DNA from: Selaginella tamariscina | Taxonomy: Eukaryota > Streptophyta > Lycopodiopsida > Selaginellales > Selaginellaceae | Assembly (NCBI GenBank): GCA_003024785.1 | Contig: PUQB01000048.1 | Location: 496,001-560,000 of the forward strand | Direction of reading: 5' to 3' | DNA: 64,000 nt | In this document: positions 1-12,133 of the stretch, one piece after another | Layout: each line of letters begins with the position of its first letter | Position numbering within the stretch: position 1 is the stretch's first letter | Notes under the pieces: model-generated | Databases searched by the model: none | What the model was told of the DNA's origin: nothing | What the model saw: the letters and a program-made list of their open reading frames with translations, nothing else | Translations under genes and position numbers: made by a program

Positions 1-70
1 AACCGGTTCAACTTAATCTGTTAGCATGTGTATGTATATGTATGAATTTTTTTGTGTCCACGTGTCTGTA

Positions 71-108
<38 letters not shown>

Positions 109-3100
109 AGAGAGAGAGACTTAATAAGTACATGAAATCTTCATGCAACATTTTCATATATACTTCGTTTTCTTTTTCCAGAATTTATGTAAGCCGTTTA
201 ACATTTTTAAGGTAACTCTCTCTCCACGCACTCATAGAAACTTTTCTGCACGCAGATCGTTTTGACAATAAATATATCCGAGGTGTTTCATTTTTGGAGT
301 TAAATGAAGACTGTACAGTGTAGTGTAGCTTCCAAAGAGGATAAATTTCAACGCAGCTGAACAGTACGCCTTGCCAGAGTAAGCCATATGCATACCAAGA
401 TGCTTATTTAATTCTGTGGTTAGGCATAATTAATCAAAGCATCCACGTCTAATACAGGTTAACTTGTTAGTTAGGACATTATAATTCGATTCTTATGAAT
501 TGCTTGCAATTTTTGATTGGTAATTTGGTATATGTAATCAGAATGTGGACAATAATATACACTTTAGTATGTGGTCTTTATTGGTATATTTAATCAGAAT
601 TATGTTATGTTTAATCAGAATGGACAATGAATATACACTTTATTATGTGGTCTTTATTGTCGATAGAATGGGTTGGTCTGCACTCTCACCCTTAAATTCA
701 ATATGAATCTGTATTAACCTTCTAAACATACATTATGTGTTTAAACGTCTGTATAATTAGAACTAATGCACACACACACACACACACACACATACATAGT
801 ATACACACTTAAAGTTCTAAATATCAATCATATATACATTATTAACTACTTGTGTATATAATTAAAATGTATATAGGAAGAAACTTGTGCTTGATTATCC
901 ATGTGTAGGTGATATAATACTCTCTTTCTTTATATTACCATTTAAATAGATTCTTAAGTTAAAATGATAAATAGTTTAGTGTTTGTGGTTACATGGGTCA
1001 AGTATAATGGGAAAGAGAATTTAATATTCATTTAATTAATGAATTTATGTAATAATTACCCATTTGCCTAATTAATTGATTAGAATATGATAAGAATTGT
1101 ATATATAGTGAATTCAAGGGTTTAAGTGAATAACCAAAATAAATTAAGGGTGACCCTATACTTAAATGTTATTTAAACTTTTTAAATCACACCATTTATA
1201 TTAAACTTTATATTAACTTAAATAATAGTTTGAACCATCATTTGTTCACATTTATATTGATGAAAAAAGTAACAATATAAACTAATAATAATTATATTTA
1301 AGTATAATAATTAAAAATCATCTTCCATACCATGTTAATCTTTAAGAAAATTATAAGATTACTTCAGTTTTTGAGAAAGCCAATAATAAAGAAACATTAA
1401 TGAGTATAAAATAAATTAAGGATATTAAAATCATGTTTAATTTTTAAAAAACTTTAAGATTACATCATTTTGAAGAAACTCAATCCATGTATAATAGTAA
1501 TAAAGAAACATTAATGAGTCATATATTGGAAATTCATATATGCATAACCCATTAAAATACTTTGCATTTTAAATATTATGTGTCGACACCTTAAAAAATG
1601 TATAATTTTAAGTTAAGGGAATTGAAGAGTTTTTATTGTAATGTGTCATATTAAAAGAAAAAACCCTTAATTTCAAATTAATTTAAATGAAGTATTTGTA
1701 AATTAAAAATACTATAAACTTTAAAATAAAGTCTTAATTTTTTTTTTTGAAAAATGGTAATTAATGATATAAAATCGAACGAAATGTAATTAAAGGTATA
1801 AACCCTAACAAAATTATATTAAAATTTAATAAAATGCATTTGAGGATATAAAAATCAATATTATTATCGAAATATTGTTAGTGGTAGATTTTTGTGACAC
1901 ATCATTTAAACTTATATTAAATAAATAAGTTATGATTTATATATCATTTAAGTTTAGTATATATAAAAATCAAATCTTTAAATGATCCTATAAAAATGAA
2001 TATTTATTAATCTTACTTTTAAGAGTATAAAAAATTCAATATAAGTTTTGATAAGGAATTTTATAAAAAGCTTATTCAAATGCATGTGTAAGTACTAAAT
2101 GTAAATATAATTCTTATATATGTAAATGTTCAAGGAATGTATATTATTAGTATAATTAAATGATTAATTCAGTATGTTAACAAAGAAGTTTAAAAGACCA
2201 CATGTATCAGTGGTTAAAGTGTTATATTTGAATGAATTTTAATTTAATAAAACCATAAACTTATAATCAAGTGTATGTTATAATATATGTATTAACACTA
2301 CATATATACTTATTTATAAAATGTGTATCTTACATACTCGTGTGGCTTGAGTTGTTATTATTTTATTTGTATATTTATTAAATAAATAACATTTAATAAT
2401 TTATTTATTTTAATATTTTATTAATATAATTAATTAATAAACATTTGCCTCAATTTGACTCATGCTTATAAAAATTGGATTTGTTATCTTTATTTTTAAT
2501 CAGTACTTCACTTTTAAATTTTAATTTATTACAATATAAATTTTTTTTAAAAATATTTTATTCATTATAATTATCAATAATAACATAAAGTATAAATTAT
2601 TTTATTTTAAAGCTGAGAAGTTTAAAAGTAAGGACTTGCAATACGCATTCTAATATAATAAGTACATTATTTAAATAATGCAATACTTATATTTGAAATT
2701 AACATTACATACACACTTAGTGCCTTACGTGATATACTAATTAATTATACATTATTAACTACTTATGTATATGAATAAACTTGTGTTCATGTGTATTCAC
2801 TTTTTCTCATTTGCAGATAAACTCTTTAAATAAAAAAATACATAGTTTAAATCTTATAGTGATATTTTAAGGACTTTTTTGAAAATAAAAAATTACATTT
2901 TGTTTTATAATTTTACTATATATATTAAGAGTGCATGTTTTGTGCACCACATGTTTACTGCCTATTACTCTTCAAAAGTAATTAAATAAACATATTATAT
3001 GCATACATATGCATAGATATATATATATGTTGTTATTTATGTGTTATGATTTTAATGAATTAAGATGATCTTTAAGACATGCGTGTGCATGTGTGTATGT

Positions 3101-5215
3101 GTTGTTATTTAGAGTGCAACCATAATAATGCAGGTCTAATAAATAAATATTGTATCCAAATAAATAATTGAAAGTTGAAAACTCTTATATAAGGTTGTTA
3201 TCCTTCACTTTCAATAATTGATTATACTTATTATAATTATTAATTCACTGAGCAAATGTAAATTATTATTTAAAAAGAATCAGAAGTATGGCATTGAAAT
3301 ATGCCGAAGAAAATGACAAAAGCATTGTTATACTTTATACATTTAATTTATTTGTATAAAGGATAAAAATTTAATAAATAGGAGTTTATTTGGCTATGTA
3401 TAAGAAATATATTATATATTTTTTTTACTATCAGTTTAATTTCATCATCATTGTTGTTTCAAAATCAAATATAATTTCAATTCATTTTGAACCAAATTTA
3501 ATTAAGATTTGTATTATAATTATGGTAACATGTGTTAAAAAAATTAAATTATAATTAATTCATTCTTAAATTTAATTAAGCATCCACTTACATGTATATA
3601 TGCATATAAAAATGTATTTAAAAATAAAATTTAAAATTATCCACATAGAAACGAGTGTTTATTGAATAATCAATTATCTTCTTATTATGAATGTAACAAA
3701 ATTATATAAAAACTTAATTGTCTTTATTTTTTTGTATCTGTGTTAGTACTTATTAAATGTTTTTTTTTGTGTGTGTGTATTTATAAATAGTTCTTAAATA
3801 AAAAATATAGCTCTCATATATATATAAAATGTTCAAGAGATACTAAGGAACAAATAATTAAATATGTATATGTGTATGTGTATAATTATGTGTGCTTATA
3901 CGAGAGATACAAATGATTTCTTAATATGTTGATAAAGAAGATTACATATTAGTGATTATTTTAAGTGTACATATTGCACTTAATACTAATCTAGTAGCAA
4001 CATTAAATTTTCATTCAATTGTGTGTGAGATGAATCATTAATTGAGTAATTCAGAGTATATTTCTGAGTAATTTAGAGTACATTTCTTAATTATTATTTT
4101 TTTAATGAATTAAATGCACTCACGTGTGCACTTTCAAATGAGAAGGATAAAAGAAACATTTGTAAAAGTCTTGACTTATGATTTATGAACATTTAAGGAC
4201 AAGAGATAAATCAAGCATCATAAAAAAATATATTTTTATAAAATAATAAGTTGCTCATTTTAACTCTTTTATTAACAAGTTCAATTAATGCATTTTTAGC
4301 TCACTTCTCATATCATGTTGAATACAAAGATATACACTCTTAATAAATTTATTTGAAATTATTATCTAACCCTAAGTAGAAAATATAAAAGAACAATATG
4401 TAGCTTATATTCAAAGTTGATAAATTCAAAAATATGTATAGTCATGCTGACATGTTGAAAGAGTCTATTGACTATTTCATTATATAATTATTAACATCAA
4501 ACTTTTGTATATTTGTGTGTTTAAGAGAGAGTGAAAGAGACTTAATTGTAACATGATACTAAGGATTTAATGACAAATAATACATTTTTATACAATTATT
4601 TGTGTGACTAACATCGTTGAAATTGAATGGCCACGTGTTGGTAAGATAAGAGGAAGACAAGGAAGTTTAGAAGGATAATGGGAGGATGTTATAATAAAAT
4701 TTATTATATAAACATAGTTCTATTAAAATTTTAATTAAATTTTTAAGAATAAAATTTTAAATTGAAGTTTCAAGAGTAAATAATATATGTAAATATGACA
4801 AATTTTAAAGGTATATCTCTTATATAAATCATTGTAATAGTTTCATTAAACAATTTATGCAAGATGGATGTACAACACAGGGCAACAACTATGCAAATGA
4901 TTGTGAACATGGGATAAAAACATGTCCCGTGATACTCTAAAGAATGGTGAATGCGGTAAGATATCGCACATGGTAACAATTATATGCATTGTGTGAATAT
5001 GCTGATCTAATACTTATGAATTATTGACGTACTTACGGTGAAACATTATTGGACGTTGGTGTTATATTTGTAAAATTCTTGTTTCACAGTGATGTCTAGC
5101 TTTGTAGACTTTGCAAACTGCTCAAGGCTCTACACATTCTGTCCACACCCACACACACATGTGTTTATATAAGCAAAATATTGTTGATTAAGTCACATCA
5201 AAACATACATCGCAT
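1..5215. other. AT-rich gene-free region
   Basis: No gene could be supported on either strand. The stretch is strongly AT-rich with (TG)n/(CA)n tracts near 75-105 and 770-793. It contains small diverged tandem duplications: about 530-585 repeated at 600-660 (shared block ending tatgtggtctttatt), and about 1335-1410 repeated at 1435-1525 (shared aaagaaacattaatgagt). A segment near 800-870 recurs near 2720-2790. Only very short ORFs occur. Confidence 0.6.
4513..4973. repeat. Dispersed repeat, copy 1
   Basis: This segment aligns by eye, in the same orientation, with 11703-12133. Shared blocks include gtgtgtttaagaga, aatttattatataaacatag and gtgaacatgggataa, in the same order. Divergence is moderate with small indels. 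No coding capacity or clear terminal repeats were seen. It could be a solo LTR or a non-autonomous element. Confidence 0.6.
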
Positions 5216-5821
5216 TTATCTTAGATCAATTCTTAGTTCATGTTCACAATAACAAGGAATTCCTCTCCATCTCTCAAGTTCTCTCGCAAGAAGCGCAAGT
5301 GCCTGTAAACGATGTTTTATTAAAAAGAAAAGACACGCACGAGGGTGCATGCACCTCTGTATGGTCTGCATAAAACCGCGTGTTGACGCTGTAGCCATGT
5401 ATCTCGCAGTCCCACATATACGGAACCTATACGTAAAATTCATAACATAAAGATAAACTTGAGACAGATACGTGCTCAAAATACCTTGGAAGCTTTCAAA
5501 ATATCGGCTCCGTGCGATGTGACGAAGGCGGTGTTTATCTGACGTCCGGTGCTACTCAGAAGCGATTTAATAGCATGAGGATGATACGTCACAAGTCCAA
5601 TCGCCACCACGTTGTCCACAACCGTCGCGGATTGCTATATGCATGCCGTTATGTAATGTAATGTTTTAAATGCTTTAAATGCTTACCTTCATTAGGTTCG
5701 TAGCAATGCCTTTACCACGGTGCTCAGGAGACACAAGTAATTGCACAATCCACAGCACATTTCCTGCAAGGTAAAATCCATCTGAGTACAGAGTAATTAT
5801 ATCTACACAACACAGAGAATG

Positions 5822-5858
<37 letters not shown>

Positions 5859-6589
5859 CTGCAAGAGGCTCATGAAAGAAATGACGGGCAAATGCGTAAC
5901 CCGCAACTTCATTGTCCACCAAGCAAACAACCACATAGCATTGATCATCAAAAAGCTTATCTCTCCTCATTTGTTGTGCAGATAGTTTCACATGTTTTCC
6001 TTTAATATTGTCTGGAGCACCAGCTCCCCATTTGGCATAAGAGGTAGAGAACAGTGTTGCACAGTCGTCAAGCAAGTTAACTGTACAAACAAACGCATGA
6101 CAATTATGCATTAGAGATAAACATCTCTCTCTCCCCCTGTGTGTGAGTACATACTGTACATATACTGTATACACACACACACACACATGTGTGGGTACAT
6201 ACTGTACACATACTGTATACACACACACACACACATATGTGTCCCCCTGTGTGTGGGTACATACTGTACATATACTGTATACACACACACACGTGTCCCC
6301 CTGTGTGTGGGTACATACTGTACATATACTGTATACACACACGTGTGTGTGTGTGTCCCCCCTGTGTGTGGGTACATACTGTACATAATTGTATACACAC
6401 ACACACACGTGTGTGTCCCCCTGTTTGTGGGTACATACTGTACATATACTGTATACACTCACACACACATGTGTGTGTGTTTGGTTATATACCTGGCATT
6501 GTCTCAGCATTAAAACATTCGTATTTAATCGCCGTTTGCCCGTTTCCTGTTGTAGAATAGAGAAAACACAAAATGGTTATCGAATCCAT
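5216..6589 (-). CDS. GNAT-family N-acetyltransferase, downstream tandem copy
   Basis: Predicted to be an acetyl-CoA-dependent N-acetyltransferase; substrate unknown. The six exons read from 6493..6589, 5859..6080, 5687..5763, 5485..5634, 5355..5426 and 5216..5302. All have GT/AG borders with compatible phases and no frameshift, giving about 234 residues. The acetyl-CoA loop is in the third exon: LLVSPEHRGKGIAT fits the GNAT motif A pattern (R/Q)xxGxG/A. Exon by exon it parallels the neighbour at 7255-8167 (the 77-nt motif-A exon has identical length; AKWGAGAPDN versus GKWGKSAPEQ), so the two arose by tandem duplication. The start is the ATG at 6589, followed in frame by NGQTAIKYECFNAETMP. Intron 1 carries a 60-bp minisatellite. 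Family is fairly sure; which of the two copies is the ancestral one is unknown. Confidence 0.72.
6120..6480. repeat. Minisatellite in GNAT intron 1
   Basis: About six copies of a roughly 55-60 bp unit, each with gggtacatactgtacatata, ctgtatacacac and a gtgtccccctgtgtg block. It lies inside the first intron of the 5216-6589 gene. The ORFs reported across it are low-complexity artefacts. The inverted copy near 40748-40890 retains only two to three units. Confidence 0.85.
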
Positions 6590-6729
6590 GTGTGTGTGTG
6601 TGTGTGTGTGCCCCAAAAGAGAAGCTTTCCGTGGCGGCTGAAGCAGTCCCTCGGAGAGATTGAATCCCCTGAAATAAGCTATAAAGGCAAAGATGATCAT
6701 GGAAATTTCAGACAACATAGGATTTGATG

Positions 6730-7200
6730 GGTACCTTACCTACCTGCATTGGGTGCTTGTGTTAGAGCCAAAGGTGCCATTTTGGGCTGTCATTCGGAGA
6801 ATACATATCCTCCACTTTGCTGCTTGCAAGGACAGTAAATGATTAAGTGTGTGTGCATCTGTAAAATCTACCAAGTTCACCTTGGAGGTGCTGCTTGGCG
6901 CCCATGAGCCAGTGCCTTGTGTGAGAAAAGAAGCGCCTGGGGATGAGAAGAAAAGCGCAATCTTGAGCTTCTGTTGGGTGCTCCAGATGAGGATTATCTT
7001 CTGCACTTCCACTGGCCTGTTTCTTACTCACTGTGGATGGACCTCCAGCTCGATTTCTTGTTTCATGGACGAGCAAGACCCTTGTGGAGTCATCGCGCCT
7101 TCCTCCCGATGCCTTCCTCCCGATGCCTTCTCTTGCCAACCTGTATTTATGCCAGCGTGGACAGTTGCCACATCGATTTGTTTTTTGGTCCGAGTCGGAC
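6730..7200 (-). other. Unassigned segment between the two GNAT genes
   Basis: Both strands have overlapping ORFs of 80-160 codons, the longest on minus (6843-7325). The composition is less AT-rich than surrounding introns, and the minus strand reads CAG then gtaggtaagg at 6737-6746, a plausible donor, so it may contain exons. I recognise no family. The segment is missing from the duplicated locus at 39.8-41.1 kb, where the sequence jumps from about 7195 into the minisatellite. It may be an insertion, an extra gene, or alternative 5' exons of the downstream GNAT gene. Confidence 0.3.
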
Positions 7201-7254
7201 GATATACATGTGTGTGTGAACAGATGTGTGTGTTTTGGAAGGAACAGTAACATA

Positions 7255-8167
7255 CTATGACCAGAATTTAATATTGAGCCATTGTACAAGTGTGGAATGC
7301 TTGGCTTCACTGTTCTTCTTGGCAAAACCGAAGACTATCCCAATGGCTTCATGGCCTTCATCGAACGGGCCAAGTTTCCATTCAGGATCCCGCTCGCGAA
7401 TGGCATTCACCTGTGTCATTAACAACTAAATACGCCTTGACAAGCTTCACTGCCATTCATACCTCTGAGTGATCCACGAAGAAGTGGGTGTTGATAAATA
7501 GCCAGTTATCTCCGCATCCCGAGTGTATGGAACCTGAGACAAATATCTTATTAGAAACACCACATGGGTATGTTATCATCTCACTTGTGAGCAACGGATG
7601 ACTCCTTGAGCGTGCTGAGACAAAAGCTCCGGAACAACTCGTGTTTTGGTGGCTGCTTCCAACGCACGTATTGCATACGGGTGACTTGATACCAGCCCAG
7701 CAGCAACATCAGATCTCCAATCGATGGCACGCTATAACATACATATACAGGATCGTCGCAAAAAACAACTAACTTACTTGGATGAGTCGAGTCGCTATTC
7801 CTTTGTGTCGATGCAAAGGATGAACCACCAGCTGAGTAATCCACAAGACATTCCCTGGCAAATGAAAACAACAAAAATCTCGTTCAGCATCATTGAATTT
7901 TATGAATACCTGCCAGCGGGCTGTAGTGGAAACGCTTGCAGAAGGCCTGGCCAATGACTTGAGATCCTTCAAGGGCAAGAGACACAAAGCAAGGGTCGTC
8001 GAAGAGCATGTTTTTGCGGAACAATGAGTTGCTCATTTTCACATTCTTGCCCACCAGTTGCTCCGGCGCTGATTTCCCCCATTTCCCGTAGCAGCTCGAA
8101 TACAGAGACACGCACTGTGCCACAATCTCATCCGGAACCGTTGCCTCGTCTCTAACCTGTACTCCAT
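7255..8167 (-). CDS. GNAT-family N-acetyltransferase, upstream tandem copy (frame damaged)
   Basis: Exons on the minus strand: 7910..8167, 7778..7854, 7585..7731, 7463..7533 and 7255..7410, ending at TAG. The GNAT acetyl-CoA motif is in exon 2 (LVVHPLHRHKGIATRLI). Comparison with the inverted copy at 39775 shows one G missing near 8140 in exon 1 and one A missing in the 7463-7533 exon, so the gene as given does not read through. The other copy is intact at both places and broken elsewhere. The ATG at 8167 is chosen because both copies share it and the following residues MEYRLET. Expected length when intact is about 240 residues. Either a recent pseudogene or a gene with assembly indels; substrate unknown. 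Confidence 0.62.
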
Positions 8168-8429
8168 AAAAAAAAACCCTTGTAGAACAACTAGGGTTTT
8201 ACTGATCGGGCGGGTTTTGGATCGTCGGCAACAGCCACTATTTCTGATGTTGGTCACCTCTTTGGAGACCCAACCGTCAACTGGTAAGCGCTATTTCTAG
8301 GGGGGAATCCATAGATTTCTGCCTACATTTGCATATTTCTACAGAAATCCCATGTATTTGGTGCTTTTCTGTCATTACAAAAATCCCTCTTTTCCTGCTC
8401 GAGTGCATTTCAGTTAATTGTTTTTGAAA

Positions 8430-9190
8430 TCTTCGACTTCCGCAGGAAAATGTCCAAGTTTTCGCCATGTTTTGGGAGCATGCGACTGTGGCGAGTGCAC
8501 GGAAAACGAGCGTGTTCGATTCCAGGGGTACAGGGTTTGAAACCGTTGTCGCGGTGGGGATTATCCAAAGTCCAAGCTCTGGGAGCACCTTGTCTCAGGA
8601 CGAAACCGGATCTAGCAGCAGGCTACTCCATCTCGGGCGGCGTTGCGGCAGCATTTTAACTGTGTCCGCGAGCATGCGTCTAGCATGCTTCCAAGAAGTA
8701 TTTACAAATGCACTCCGAACCCAACCCAGTACCTGCACGCCCAAGAAAAGCGTTTCTAGATCTCTTGGGTACAATCAGGAGCTTTCGTCTACACGTTCTG
8801 GGCCTGGCCAACAAAGGAATATTTGCGGGTTCTTTGGTATTCCCTCGCAAGGCTACCATTCCTCCACAATTAGAACTCGAGGAACATCACCATTATGTGC
8901 AGGTGGGTACTGCCCATTTCATTCATTTGCATATTCAGTGTTTCGTGCTCATTTCATGATTTTCATTCTGTAATAGTATTATTTGGCTGAAACTTCTTTT
9001 CTTTCTGATGCTTGTGTCAGTTTGTCAGCTTTGTCGCTTTTACATGTTGATCCGTGTAAGTTTCACTTCGAGGTCCTGGCAGATGCCTTCGTCAGGATAC
9101 TGCTCATAGCCTCACATGGGTTGGACATCCAGAATCAAGGTTCACATTCGATCACGTTGCTTGAGACCATTAGTCAGGTTCGTTTTTTTT
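8430..9190 (+). other. Coding-like exons, unrecognised
   Basis: GC content rises here and overlapping plus-strand ORFs run 8450-8973 and 8983-9333. One stretch (about 8708-8900) reads smoothly through RPRKAFLDLLGTIRSF and ends at a gtgggt that could be a donor. A second, about 9050-9178, reads FEVLADAFVRILLIASHGL before gttcg. These may be 5' exons of the gene whose coiled-coil exons follow at 9.8-11.0 kb, but I cannot place them in a family and the frame changes within the block. Confidence 0.3.
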
Positions 9191-9348
9191 TTCCTCGCTC
9201 TTTCGTGTATGCTAGGGGGAGGGGGAAGGAGATATCACACTACTTCTACATACACATGCACCACAAATATATGTATCAGCATTTTGCTACACACATGCTT
9301 TATAAACAGGATAGATATGAGCAATGCATGTAGATTATCTGTACATAA

Positions 9349-9651
9349 CTGGAGCTGTGATATGTATGTATTACCTATGCATGTTTGACCTCAGCATATT
9401 AGTATCAATACTCAATATTTGTTACTCTTTGATAGATAGCTAGTGTATGCGTCGTAAGTTTGTGAGTTATATATACATATAAACGAGCTACCGATATAGT
9501 ATCTGACACTTCCTGTCACTGTTTGTTATTGCATGCATATTTATATAGACACGCGTTCCTACATTTATACATATAGATGGCTCATTGTATAATTGAGTAT
9601 TGATACTAATATGCTGAGGTCAAACATGCATATCACAGCTCCTACGAGTTA
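9349..9651. repeat. Long imperfect inverted repeat (hairpin)
   Basis: The left arm at about 9349-9417 and right arm at about 9591-9651 are reverse complements over roughly 55-60 bases. Blocks ggagctgtgatatg, gcatgtttgacctcagcata and ttagtatcaatactcaat all recur inverted and in order; the left arm has one extra run of about 11 bases. The loop is about 175 bases. It sits in an apparent intron of a plus-strand gene. Candidate MITE or foldback RNA precursor. Confidence 0.8.
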
Positions 9652-9794
9652 CATTCACAATATAATTCTTTCATTTCTTGCAATTTCCTGTATCTATATA
9701 TCTATATCTATCTATGTACACACACACACGTATACATGTACTAACATAATATTAGTTATGTTATAACTTACAGACGTTGTATTTTATTTTATGA

Positions 9795-10452
9795 AGGTTC
9801 AGGAACTGCAATGCAAAACGAGCTAGAAGAAAAGGTCCACGTCATTGAGAGTTTGGACATGGATTTGCTTGAACTGAGCTCCCTCATAGAGCGAAGATTG
9901 CGGAATCAGTAAATTGTCTTAAACAGTTGTGTGTGTGTGTGTGTCTGCGTGTGTGCGTAACAACGAACCCATATCTGATTGTTGTTATATACGTTTGTTG
10001 TACGCTACACGAAATATCTCGTACAGATGTGTGGATGTGTGTGAGTGAGTGAGTGAGAGAGAGAGAGAGTTTAATTTATGTACACGTTCCCACAAACGAT
10101 TATAAAGATATGTACACTCATTCTTCATGATTAATTTGGTAAACTTAGTAATGAGTGATTGTAGGAGCTTGATATTGTGTTTAAGGAGCGTAATCAGCTT
10201 CAGGCTTGGTAAACGAGCAGCTTGAAATGGCCCAATCTCTTGCTACTGAAGCCCGTCCGGTATATATGTGTGTGTGTGTGTGTGTTCATAACTATCAAAT
10301 AGTTACCATTCTATATATATACAGCTGCATATCTCTACATGCATATACGTGTGCATACACATCTTTTCTGTATAGATGGATATAGAGTCAGGTATTTACC
10401 AGCTCCTTGATTTATTCAACTATATAATCACGGACATGTTGAATGTACATAT

Positions 10453-10483
<31 letters not shown>

Positions 10484-11060
10484 GATTCAAGTACATCTAT
10501 ATGCGTATATGGATGTACAAATTCGTGTGTGTGTGGTATATATGGTTTCACAGATTGCAGAGGTAAACAAAGCACATGCAGAAGAGAAAGACGAAGAAAT
10601 ACGGGCATTGGAGCGTTCTGTTGGTGAGCTGGAGAGCATTGTGAATAGAAAATCATGTAGCTATATTGCTTAGCAATTGTTATTATACTGCATGTGCTAT
10701 ATGTAGCTGAATGAGTTGTTAATACATCAAATTGTATGTGTGTGCATGTGCGTGTATGTGTTTACATACACATATATGCACATGTAATTGTCCTAAATAT
10801 ACACTACACCATATTTATCCACATTATATATACTTGCTAACATCAAAGAACAGGCGGCAATGATCAGGGAAGCACAAGTGCAGCGACTACTGAGAGAGGA
10901 TTTACAGACTGAGAATCAGAACTTGAAGCGTGAAATCTCTCTGAAGACTATTCAAGTGTATGTCCTTTATACATATTGAAACATGATTCTTAAAAACGTT
11001 TTGTGTTTCAGACAGCTTAAGGAAGCTATTTCGAGGCTGAATGAAGACCGAGGCAATTTA
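9795..11060 (+). pseudogene. Kinesin KIN-12/POK-like coiled-coil tail fragment
   Basis: Several short plus-strand exons encode heptad-rich coiled coil. They are about 9795-9910 (LEEKVHVIESLDMDLLELSS), 10165-10259 (KERNQLQ, then NEQLEMAQSLATEARP after a one-base shift), 10554-about 10650 (AEVNKAHAEEKDEEIRALER), 10854-10955 and 11016-about 11060. The block NEQLEMAQSLATEA followed by an EEKDEE..LERSV..LES exon resembles, from memory, the C-terminal tail of plant KIN-12/POK phragmoplast kinesins. No motor domain is visible. At least two frame breaks occur (missing A near 9812, missing T near 10206) and the sequence ends in TA-rich DNA. Truncated gene, pseudogene or indel-damaged assembly are all possible. 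Confidence 0.45.
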
Positions 11061-11702
11061 TATATATATATATTTCTATATTAATAATGTTTAATGAAAT
11101 GGTTGAGACTCTTCCCATGTCTATAGATGATTCTATAAGTGCATAGGGAATAAATAACATATACATATATATAGGTACAACATGTAACACACACAGACAC
11201 ATGACATTTCTTATCATACTATGCACTTATGAAAGTGACCGTAGTTCAGTTGTGTACATGGAGGATATACACATCCATACATGCATACACTGTATATGTA
11301 TCATGTACTGTAAGTTCTATGTATGTATGAATACAGCCATACACCCAGATAGATTTGTATATATTTTAAAGAATATAACATATACAAAATAGCAGCTTAT
11401 TAGAAGTATATTGTGTAGTGTATCTTTATATGCGCATCCACATATACATATCATAGAAACATATATCACACGTACTTACATGTAACATATTCAAGTAGGT
11501 AAAAGTCATTTAATGCATACCTTCTGCTGGGACTGAGCAGCTTGTCTGGGCAGAAGCGGTCCTAAGGTCCGTTAAGTGTCTTGTGTACGACTGTATCTGC
11601 AGAAAGATGTTTGTTAAGACACACAAACAAACAGATACGCAATATTGTATGCGTGTGCTAGCATAATAAGTGTACACGTCTATACGTATGGTTCAGTCCT
11701 GT
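11061..11702. other. AT-rich spacer with one exon-like block
   Basis: Mostly AT-rich with low-complexity ORFs. At 11525-11605 a GC-richer block reads on plus as AGTEQLVWAEAVLRSVKCLV without a stop. It might be a further exon of the coiled-coil gene upstream, but no clean acceptor precedes it and I do not recognise it. Confidence 0.25.
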
Positions 11703-12133
11703 GTTTGTGTGTTTAAGAGAAGTGAGAGAGTTAACTGCAACATGATGCTGAGGATTTTATGACAAATAATACTTTCTTATACAATTATTTGTGCAGGTAA
11801 CCTTTTTGAAATTGAACAGTGGTGAGGCAATAGATAATGGGAGGAGGTTATAATAAAATTTATTATATAAACATAGCTCTATTAAAATTTTAATTAAATC
11901 TTTAAGAATGAAATTTTAAATTAAAGTTTCAGGGGTAAAAAATATGATAAATTTTAAAGGTATGTCCCTTATATATTAATCGCTATAATAGTTTCATTAA
12001 ATAATTTATGCAAGATTGATGAATGTAATAAACACAAACAGGCCAACAACTGCACTCACGATTGTGAACATGGGATAAGAACATGTCCGTGGTACTTTAA
12101 GGAATGATGAATGTGATAAGATAGAGCACATGG
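11703..12133. repeat. Dispersed repeat, copy 2
   Basis: Second copy of the element described at 4513-4973, same orientation. It lies immediately before the 3' flank of the decayed gypsy element at 12.8-15.3 kb, so a relation to its LTR is possible but was not shown. Confidence 0.6.

Noticed and set aside
6120..6480. Possible CRISPR-like array (regular repeats)
   Set aside because: Repeats are contiguous units with simple-sequence content, without unique spacers, in an intron of a eukaryotic gene.
6103..6560. Six overlapping ORFs of 80-235 codons rich in Cys, Val, Thr, His and Tyr
   Set aside because: They are translations of the minisatellite and CA/TG tracts in a GNAT intron, open in several frames on both strands.
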